From Acidobacteriota bacterium (GTDB lineage: Bacteria > Acidobacteriota > Vicinamibacteria > Vicinamibacterales > UBA2999), in contig CANIBQ010000033.1 of the NCBI GenBank assembly GCA_947465645.1, forward strand, positions 1 to 51,426: a stretch of DNA of 51,426 nt. The letters are read 5' to 3'. The notes beneath the pieces were generated by a model. The model saw only the letters and a program-made list of their open reading frames with translations. It did no database searches and was not told the DNA's origin. Numbering within the stretch: the first letter of the stretch is position 1; every line of letters begins with the position of its first letter. Position numbers and translations under genes: made by a program. This document shows, piece by piece, positions 24,751 to 31,504 of the stretch.

Positions 24751-26487
24751 ATGACGGGCCACGGAGGCACGGAATCACGGAGAAACAAGATCAAAAAACC
24801 TCCGTGCCTCCGTGCCTCCGTGGCTTTCGTGATCGCAGTTGGGGCGCTGGCCGCGCCCGCAGCTGCCCAGGTGCGGGCCGGGACCTGTCCCGAGATGGTC
24901 CTGCACAACGGCACGATCGCGACCATGGATGCGCGCAACACCATGGCGCGCTCGGTCACCATCCGCGGCAACCGCATCGCCGCGGTCTCCACCGGCAGCG
25001 GGATTCCGAAGCACGAGCGGTGCGCCACGCTGATCAACCTGCGCGGGCGCACCGTCATACCGGGCCTGATCGACTCCCACAATCACATCGTCCAGCTCTC
25101 GCTCAGGCCCGGTCACGACATGCGGGAGATCGAGAGCGCCTTCTCCATCGCCGACCTGCAGCAGGTCACCCGCGCCATGGCAGGCACGCTGCCGGCGGGC
25201 GACTGGATGACCGCTGTCGGCGGGTGGGCGCCACACCAGTTCGCCGAACGGCGCATGCCGACACAGGACGAGCTCGACGCAGCGGCGCCCGACCACCCGG
25301 TCTACCTGCAGACGGGATTTGCCGGGCCGGCGGTCACCAACACCAGGGGACGGGCGTTCCTTGCCCGGCACGGCGTGACGATCGGCGCCGACGGCAGCAT
25401 CGGCGCCAACGCGCCGACGATCGCCGCGTGGAAGGCGCTCAAGTCGCTGCAGAGCGACGCCGACCGCCGGCGCGGCGCTCTCGACGCGATGACCTACGCC
25501 GCGCGGGTCGGCCTGACGACGTCCGCCGACAAGGGGGGCGCGTGGCCAGGGGACACGCCAGGCGCGCAGGGCGTCGCGCAGCTCGGCGCCGGCGCGGCGA
25601 ACGAGGTCCCGCCGTTCACGGCCTACGACCAGTTCATCGCGCTCGACCGTGAACGCAGGATGCCCGTTCGCGTCAGGATCTTCTTCTACATGCAGGACCT
25701 GACGCCGCAGCTGCCCTTTCTCACGGCACGGCTCGAGAACCAGTTCCCAGACTTCGGGAGCGGGTCGCTGCGGGTGTCGGGGCTCGGTGAGCGGATCCAT
25801 GGCGCCGACGCCGCTCCGCCGGTCTACGAGGCGGCCGTGCGCCTGGTCGCGCAGAAACGGTGGGCGTACGACCAGCACGCCAACGGCCTCGCCGATCAGA
25901 AGGCCATCGTCGCCGTGTGGGAGAAGGTCAACGCGGCGTTTCCGCTCGGCGATCTCCGCTGGTGCCTTGCCCACGTGCCCGGCATCGATCTCGACACCCT
26001 CAATCGCGTGAAGGCGCTCGGCGCTGGCGTGAATATCACCGGTGGCCGCTACCTCAGTGGCACGGCCGCGCAGGAAGGATCGCCGTTCAGGCGGATGCTG
26101 GAGAGCGGTATTCGCGTCGGGTATGGCGGCGACGGCGGCAGCGTGGCACCGCTCAATCCGTGGCCCCATGTCTATTACATGGTGACCGGCAGGAACAGCG
26201 CCGGCGAGGTGATCGAGCCGCCGGGCCAGCTGCTGACCCGCACCGAGGCGCTGCGCATGTACACCTCGAGCCAGGCCTGGTTCACGAAGGACGAGAGCGA
26301 CCTCGGGTCAATCGAGCCCGGCAGGCTCGCAGATCTCGTCGTGCTCAGCGACGATTTCTTCGATGCACGGAAAGTCCCGGATGCGGCGATCAAGCGCCTG
26401 CGGTCGGTGCTCACGATCGTGGACGGACGGATCGTGCATAACGCCTTGACACCAGCCGGGGCGGGTCCTATAGTCCCGGTTCACTAG
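24751..26487 (+). CDS. Amidohydrolase-3 family metal-dependent hydrolase
   Basis: A 578-residue protein of the amidohydrolase-3 group. The metal motif HNH (110-112) lies in GLIDSHNH, with downstream LAHVPG and a GDGG region (YGGDGGS) late in the barrel, and a C-terminal SIEPGRLADLVVLS typical of the composite beta-sandwich. The predicted signal peptide runs to AAA (about 39). Codons 3 to 25 (KKPPCLRAS and neighbours) come from the repeat at 24758-24824. The ATG at 24751 is two bases after the receptor stop with no Shine-Dalgarno sequence, so it may rely on translational coupling. A GTG at 24829 is an alternative but leaves a leader without basic residues. Substrate unknown. Confidence 0.85.
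   Translation: MTGHGGTESRRNKIKKPPCLRASVAFVIAVGALAAPAAAQVRAGTCPEMVLHNGTIATMDARNTMARSVTIRGNRIAAVSTGSGIPKHERCATLINLRGRTVIPGLIDSHNHIVQLSLRPGHDMREIESAFSIADLQQVTRAMAGTLPAGDWMTAVGGWAPHQFAERRMPTQDELDAAAPDHPVYLQTGFAGPAVTNTRGRAFLARHGVTIGADGSIGANAPTIAAWKALKSLQSDADRRRGALDAMTYAARVGLTTSADKGGAWPGDTPGAQGVAQLGAGAANEVPPFTAYDQFIALDRERRMPVRVRIFFYMQDLTPQLPFLTARLENQFPDFGSGSLRVSGLGERIHGADAAPPVYEAAVRLVAQKRWAYDQHANGLADQKAIVAVWEKVNAAFPLGDLRWCLAHVPGIDLDTLNRVKALGAGVNITGGRYLSGTAAQEGSPFRRMLESGIRVGYGGDGGSVAPLNPWPHVYYMVTGRNSAGEVIEPPGQLLTRTEALRMYTSSQAWFTKDESDLGSIEPGRLADLVVLSDDFFDARKVPDAAIKRLRSVLTIVDGRIVHNALTPAGAGPIVPVH
24758..24824. repeat. CACGGAGG/CCTCCGTG inverted repeat inside coding sequence
   Basis: A left arm of CACGGAG-type units (24758-24785) faces a right arm of three tandem CCTCCGTG octamers (24798-24824). 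The inverted outer ends are GCCACGGAG and CTCCGTGGC. A second copy with the same ends lies between genes at 29515-29582. Here the element is translated as part of the amidohydrolase leader. Confidence 0.85.
26446..26474 (+). promoter_or_regulatory. Near-consensus sigma70-type promoter inside the 3' end of amidohydrolase CDS
   Basis: TTGACA (26446-26451), a 17-base spacer and TATAGT (26469-26474) make the strongest promoter-like sequence in the window. It lies in the last 14 codons of the amidohydrolase gene and would start transcription near 26481, about 66 bases before the next receptor ATG. Prediction only. Confidence 0.6.
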
Positions 26488-26546
26488 CCCGCCTACAGTC
26501 CGATTCACAACGCGTCCCCGTCCCGGGGCACGTGGAGGTTTATTTC

Positions 26547-29492
26547 ATGCGTGCACTGCGAACCCTCGTGTGTGTGCTGGTCGCTCTCGCCGGTGTCCCG
26601 GCGCTCGTGTTCGCGCAGGCGTCGATCGCCGGCCAGGTGAAGGATGCGTCCGGCGCGGTGCTGCCCGGCGTCACCGTGGAGACCTCGAGCCCGGCCCTGA
26701 TCGAGAAGGTGCGGTCGGTCGTGACCGACGGCAGCGGCCAGTACCGCATCGAGCTGCTGCCACCCGGCGCCTACACCGTGACCTTTACGCTGCCCGGCTT
26801 CAATGCGGTGAAGCGGGAGGGCATCCAGCTGACCGGGACGTTCACGGCCACCGTCAATTCGGACCTGCGCGTGGGCGCCGTCGAGGAAACCATCGTCGTC
26901 ACGGGCGAGACGCCGATCGTCGACGTGCAGAGCGCCGCCCAGCAGCGCGTCATCGACCGCGAGCTGATCGACAAGCTGCCGACCGGCCGGTCGCCGTTTG
27001 CGCAGCTCGCCCTCATCCCGGGCGTGGTTGTGGCAGCCGCCAACCAGGACGTCGGCGGCGCGACGCAGCTCTCCGGCGCGATCACGGTGCAGGTGCACGG
27101 CACGACAGGCGCCTCGCAGTTGCTGATGGAGAACGGCTTGTCAACCGCCGCGCTGATTTCGCCGTCCAATTCCCAGATCACGTTCAACATGGCCGCATCC
27201 CAGGAAATCGCCGTCGACTATTCCGGCGGGGGCGCCGAAAACAACGCCGGCGGCGTGAAGATGAACGTGATCCCGCGGGAAGGCGGCAACACCTTCAACG
27301 GCGTGCTCTTCCTCAACGGCACCTCCGGCGTGCTGGCGGGCAGCAATTTCTCGCAACGGTTGCAGGATGCCGGACTTCGGGCACCCAACGAGATCAACAA
27401 GATGTACGACATCAACCCTGGCTTTGGGGGCCCGCTTCGGCAGGACAAAGCCTGGTTTTACGCGTCGGGCCGGCGCGCCATCTCCTCGAAGTGGATGGCG
27501 GACGAGTTCTACGACAAGAACTACAACAACCCGAACATCTGGCGCTACGAGCCTGACCTCACCCGGCAGGTGTCCAACGACTCAGACGTCAATGACGGGC
27601 GCCTGCGTCTCACCTGGCAGGCCGCGCCGAAGGTGAAGATCGGCGGGCTCTACGTCCAGCAGACCGCGCGCAACTGGCCGTCGATTCTCGATGTGCAAGG
27701 GTCGAATCTGCCCGGCACCTCCCTGTACGCGGTCGAGGCCGGACCCTACCACTACTTTCCCGTGGAACGGCAGGTGACGGCCGACTTCACCTCGCCTCTG
27801 ACCAACCGGTTGCTGATCGATGGCGCCGTCAAGAGCACGTTCGAGCGGGCGATTCGCGATCCGCTTCCCGGGATGAACCCGGCGATGATCAACGTGCTCG
27901 AGCAGTCCACTGGCCGTCAGTACAGGACCCGGGCTTCGTACATCAATCGGCCGAGCACGGTGTATTTCTACCGCGCCGCCCTTGCGTACATCACCGGCGC
28001 CCACTCGTTCAAGGTGGGAATCGGCGACATCGCCGGCCGCACCAACCAGCGCGACTGGGACCTCAACCCGGTGAGCTACCGGTTCAACAACGGCGTGCCC
28101 AACCAGATCACGATGCGCGCCTTCCCGGTGGATTACGCGGTCGACGTCGATCATCAGTTCGGCGCCTACGTCCAGGACCGGTGGACGATCAACCGCCTGA
28201 CGCTCAACGCCGGGCTTCGCTACGACTGGTTCAAGAACAGCTTCCCCGCTCAGGAGGTCGGCCCGGCCCCGCTCGCGCCGGCCCGGAACTTCCGGTTTCC
28301 CGAGACCGAGGGTCTGTCGCTGCACGACCTGAATCCGAAGCTGAGCGCGGCGTACGATCTCACGGGCAACGGGCGGACAGCGCTCAAGGTGAGTTTCAAC
28401 CGCTACGTCGAGCAGTACACGGTCGCGGGCCTCGCCGGTTCGCGCAACCCGATCCTCAGGCTCGCCAACCAGACCACACGGTCGTGGGCCGACGCCAACG
28501 GCAACTTCGTCCCGGACTGCAGCCTGGTGAACCTGGGCGCGAACGGTGAGTGCGGTGCGGTGGCGAACCAGACCTTCGGAACGGCGGTGGCCGAAGGAAA
28601 TTTCGACGAGGACATCCTGAAGGGGTGGGGCAATCGTCTCTACAACTGGGAATTCACGGCGGGCGTGCAGCGCGAGATCCTGCCGCGGCTTTCTGCGGAT
28701 GTCACCTATTTCCGGCGTTGGTACGGTAACTTCACCGCGGTCGATAACCAGGCGGTCACCGCCGCTGATTTCTCGACCTTCGGCATCACCGCGCCGAGCG
28801 ACCCCCGGCTGGACAATGGCGGCGGCTACGCCGTCACCGGGCTGTTCGACGTGAACCCCGCGAGATTCGGCCAGGCCAACAACATCACGACCTTTGCCAA
28901 GAACTTTGGCGAGCAGGTGCAGCTCTGGAACGGCGTGGCGCTGACGGCCAACGCCCGCCTGCAGAGCGGCGTCGTGATCCAGGGGGGCGTCGACATGGGA
29001 GCGCTGACGCTGGATACGTGCGAGATTCGCGCGGCCCTCCCGGAAACCGCGCCGCTGAACCCGTACTGCCACACCAGCCAGCCGCAAGCCCAGTTGAAGC
29101 TCCTCGGGTCGTACACCATCCCTCGGATCGAGCTGCAGGTGAGCGGCACGTTCCAGAACATTCCCGGGCCTGAGATCGCCGCCAACTTCACGGCCACCAG
29201 CGCGATCATCGCCCCCTCCCTTGGGCGACCCCTCGCCGGCAACACGGCGAACGTGGCAGTGAACCTGGTCGAGCCCGGGACGATGTACGGGGAGCGCCTC
29301 AACCAGCTCGACGTCCGCCTGGCCAGGGTGGTAAGCCTCGGCCGGACCAGGGCCACGTTCCAGCTGGACGTCTACAACGCGCTGAACGTCGACACCGTCA
29401 CAACGCTCAACAATGCGTTTGCGTCGTGGCAGCGTCCGCAGGGGATCATCCTGGCCCGCTTCGCGAAGCTGGGACTGCAGCTCGATTTTTAA
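26547..29492 (+). CDS. Oar-like TonB-dependent receptor
   Basis: This receptor has 981 residues: signal peptide (1-23, ending VFA), carboxypeptidase-regulatory domain (KDASGAVLPGVTVETSS), plug and a barrel ending in GLQLDF. The ATG at 26547 follows GGAGG at 26534-26538 with an 8-base gap; a GTG at 26532 is less likely. Its loop reads DANGNFVPDCSL with NGEC, the closest of the five to a calcium-type DxNxNxxxD pattern. It is transcribed towards the dienelactone hydrolase operon, from which it is separated by an inverted repeat. Substrate unknown. Confidence 0.92.
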   Translation: MRALRTLVCVLVALAGVPALVFAQASIAGQVKDASGAVLPGVTVETSSPALIEKVRSVVTDGSGQYRIELLPPGAYTVTFTLPGFNAVKREGIQLTGTFTATVNSDLRVGAVEETIVVTGETPIVDVQSAAQQRVIDRELIDKLPTGRSPFAQLALIPGVVVAAANQDVGGATQLSGAITVQVHGTTGASQLLMENGLSTAALISPSNSQITFNMAASQEIAVDYSGGGAENNAGGVKMNVIPREGGNTFNGVLFLNGTSGVLAGSNFSQRLQDAGLRAPNEINKMYDINPGFGGPLRQDKAWFYASGRRAISSKWMADEFYDKNYNNPNIWRYEPDLTRQVSNDSDVNDGRLRLTWQAAPKVKIGGLYVQQTARNWPSILDVQGSNLPGTSLYAVEAGPYHYFPVERQVTADFTSPLTNRLLIDGAVKSTFERAIRDPLPGMNPAMINVLEQSTGRQYRTRASYINRPSTVYFYRAALAYITGAHSFKVGIGDIAGRTNQRDWDLNPVSYRFNNGVPNQITMRAFPVDYAVDVDHQFGAYVQDRWTINRLTLNAGLRYDWFKNSFPAQEVGPAPLAPARNFRFPETEGLSLHDLNPKLSAAYDLTGNGRTALKVSFNRYVEQYTVAGLAGSRNPILRLANQTTRSWADANGNFVPDCSLVNLGANGECGAVANQTFGTAVAEGNFDEDILKGWGNRLYNWEFTAGVQREILPRLSADVTYFRRWYGNFTAVDNQAVTAADFSTFGITAPSDPRLDNGGGYAVTGLFDVNPARFGQANNITTFAKNFGEQVQLWNGVALTANARLQSGVVIQGGVDMGALTLDTCEIRAALPETAPLNPYCHTSQPQAQLKLLGSYTIPRIELQVSGTFQNIPGPEIAANFTATSAIIAPSLGRPLAGNTANVAVNLVEPGTMYGERLNQLDVRLARVVSLGRTRATFQLDVYNALNVDTVTTLNNAFASWQRPQGIILARFAKLGLQLDF

Positions 29493-29514
29493 GACACAGC
29501 CTCCAAGAGACACA

Positions 29515-29582
29515 GCCACGGAGACACGGGGTCACGGAGAAACACGTTCTTAATGACCTCCGTGTCTCCGTGCCTCCGTGGC
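29515..29582. repeat. CACGGAG-type inverted repeat between convergent genes
   Basis: Arms 29515-29545 and 29556-29582 are inverted around a short AT-rich loop. The outer ends GCCACGGAG and CTCCGTGGC match the copy at 24758-24824. It occupies the 102-base gap between two convergent genes and could act as a two-way terminator; no other feature was seen in this gap. Confidence 0.82.
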
Positions 29583-29594
29583 TTGTGATCGTGA

Positions 29595-31100
29595 TCAGCG
29601 GCTCGGCGGTGTCGCGAGGTGCTGGCGGTAGAAGGCAATCGTTCGGGGCCACGAGTCGGCCGTGGCCTCGAAATTGTTCCCGAGATCCTGCATCCAGAGA
29701 AACGAGTGGGTCGCGTGCGGGTAGGTGTGCGACTCGTACGACTTCCCCAGCCGCGTCATCTCAGCGCGCGTTCCAGCCACGGTCGAGAAAATCCGCGCAT
29801 CGTCTTCACCGTAGAAGCCGAGGACCGGGGCCGACGCTTTTGCCAGCGAGGCCACCGGCGGTGGTCCCCCGTAGTAAACGACCGACGCGTTGTGCCCGGG
29901 GGCGTCGGTGGCCAGCGTGAAGCTGTTGGTGCCGCCGCCGCAGAACCCGATGCTGCCGGTCCTGCCGTTCGAGCGCGGCATCTTCGCCGCAAAATCACGC
30001 ACCGCTTTGATCCGGCCCATCACGGCCTCGCGGTTGAGCGCCTGGGTGGCGCGCATGCGGTCGTCCATGAATCGGAACGAGTCGAAGTTCCCGCCGCTCG
30101 GACCGAGCCCGGATGACAGGTCGGGAACGACGGCGATGAACCCGTCCTTCGCGAGCTGATCGGCGACGCCGCGAACCCAATCGGTGACGCCTGATGCCCC
30201 GTGCAGCACCAGCACCGCGCCAACCTTCTGCTCGCCCTCGGGATAGACCACCCAGGTGTGCATCCGAACCTGCGTCCCTGGGACCGCCACGTCTACCCAC
30301 TCGTTGCGCCGCGGCGTCGTGCCGACGATCCGCTCGGCCATGACCCAGTTGGCAGGCAGGTCATCCGGCTTGACGTTGAGGCCGGGGGTCTCGCGCGGCT
30401 TCGTGCCCGGCCCCGCCTGTCCCGTCGCCTGTCCCGCGCGCATCTCCATCGCGACGTGGTCCATGCCGGGCAGCGGATCGAAGCGATTGCCGGTCTGAGC
30501 CGACAGGAACTCCAGCGCGCTCGCCCACCCTCGATCGCTTAGCGCGAACGTGGCGGTGGGCGCCGTTCCGGCCTCCGCGTGGATCCGGCCATCGCCTACC
30601 TCGAGGCTGGTGATGGCGCCGTTGGCCGCTGGAATCCGCGACGCAAAGCGCTCGACTGCGGGGGAGGGCGAATCCGGGACGATGCCGATGAACCCGTCGC
30701 GCGAGGCCTGGAAGGCAAGGGCGCGGGCCCAGTCGGTCATGCCCTCGTCGGTCGTCACGATCACGACCGGCGCCCTGTCCGCCCGGTCAGGGTAGGAGAC
30801 GAACGCCCGCGCGGGTCCGCCGGCGCCGGGCACGTCCACGAACTCGCTGTTATGAACGGCGCCTTCCAGCAGTTGGCGGGTCGTCGCCGCCCCGGGCAGC
30901 ACGAAGGCGGAGGCGATGGCGCCGCCGCCGGTGATAACGCCGCCGGCTTTAAAAGGGACAGCGTGGGCGTCGTGCGCCGCGTGGTTGGTGTGATCGGTGC
31001 GGGCGGCGGCGGCGCCGTGCTGGTCGGCATCGCTGCCGAGCACGGCGCCGCCACCGAGGGTCAGCGTCGCCCCCGCGAGCACGAGCGCGAGGATGCGCAT
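29595..31100 (-). CDS. Dienelactone hydrolase family protein, internally duplicated
   Basis: A 501-residue exported protein containing two related alpha/beta hydrolase halves. The C-terminal half (about 265-501) is a standard dienelactone hydrolase: GFCGGG with nucleophile Cys387, GEDDAR with Asp433 or 434, and HATHSF with His465. The N-terminal half (about 85-210) repeats its first strands: TDEGMTDWARAL matches HGASGVTDWVRGV, and DGFIGIVPD matches DGFIAVVPD. It has LSDRG in place of the Cys elbow and lacks the later triad. A His-rich stretch (about 30-50) follows the leader. It starts at the stop of the preceding 131-residue gene (TGATG) and ends the nine-gene operon. Substrate unknown. Confidence 0.85.
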   Translation of the reverse strand: MRILALVLAGATLTLGGGAVLGSDADQHGAAAARTDHTNHAAHDAHAVPFKAGGVITGGGAIASAFVLPGAATTRQLLEGAVHNSEFVDVPGAGGPARAFVSYPDRADRAPVVIVTTDEGMTDWARALAFQASRDGFIGIVPDSPSPAVERFASRIPAANGAITSLEVGDGRIHAEAGTAPTATFALSDRGWASALEFLSAQTGNRFDPLPGMDHVAMEMRAGQATGQAGPGTKPRETPGLNVKPDDLPANWVMAERIVGTTPRRNEWVDVAVPGTQVRMHTWVVYPEGEQKVGAVLVLHGASGVTDWVRGVADQLAKDGFIAVVPDLSSGLGPSGGNFDSFRFMDDRMRATQALNREAVMGRIKAVRDFAAKMPRSNGRTGSIGFCGGGTNSFTLATDAPGHNASVVYYGGPPPVASLAKASAPVLGFYGEDDARIFSTVAGTRAEMTRLGKSYESHTYPHATHSFLWMQDLGNNFEATADSWPRTIAFYRQHLATPPSR

Positions 31101-31495
31101 CAGCGCTGCGTGGCTGCGCGCGACGCCAGGATCCGGTTCACCTCGGGGTTAATCCCCTTCTCCAGCCACCGATCGAGCTCGGTGAGCTGTGCCGGCGTCA
31201 GCACGCTCTTGGCTTCAGCCTTCAACTGCTTGGTGGCGTTCTCGACCGCCTCGTTGTACTTGCCGACGGAGTCGAGCCATGGCTGCACCTTGGCTCCCGA
31301 CAGCTTCAGGATACTGACCGTGCCGGTGGGACAGAGGGTGCCGGCCTGCATCGTGTTGCAGAACACCTCCGGGGCTGGCGCAGGGGCGGGCGCGGCCGCG
31401 GCCGGCTGCCCGGCCGGGCGCTGGCCGGCGTCAAGCGTGGTCAACGAGAGTGCGAGGACGGCGACGGCGATCGCGACGCGGAGCGTGGTGATCAT
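31100..31495 (-). CDS. Small exported protein of unknown function with two Cys
   Basis: A 131-residue protein with a signal peptide (1 to about 23), an Ala/Pro-rich stretch (about 28-42), and then a short domain with two cysteines in FCNTMQAGTLCPTG. The rest is predicted helical (KYNEAVENATKQLKAEAK, LTPAQLTELDRWLEKG). I do not recognise a family. The two cysteines could form a disulfide in the periplasm. It sits 9 bases after the receptor at 31505 and overlaps the next gene by one base, so it is co-expressed with both. An accessory role for the receptor or the hydrolase is a guess. Confidence 0.7.
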   Translation of the reverse strand: MITTLRVAIAVAVLALSLTTLDAGQRPAGQPAAAAPAPAPAPEVFCNTMQAGTLCPTGTVSILKLSGAKVQPWLDSVGKYNEAVENATKQLKAEAKSVLTPAQLTELDRWLEKGINPEVNRILASRAATQR

Positions 31496-31504
31496 GTTTC
31501 CTCT

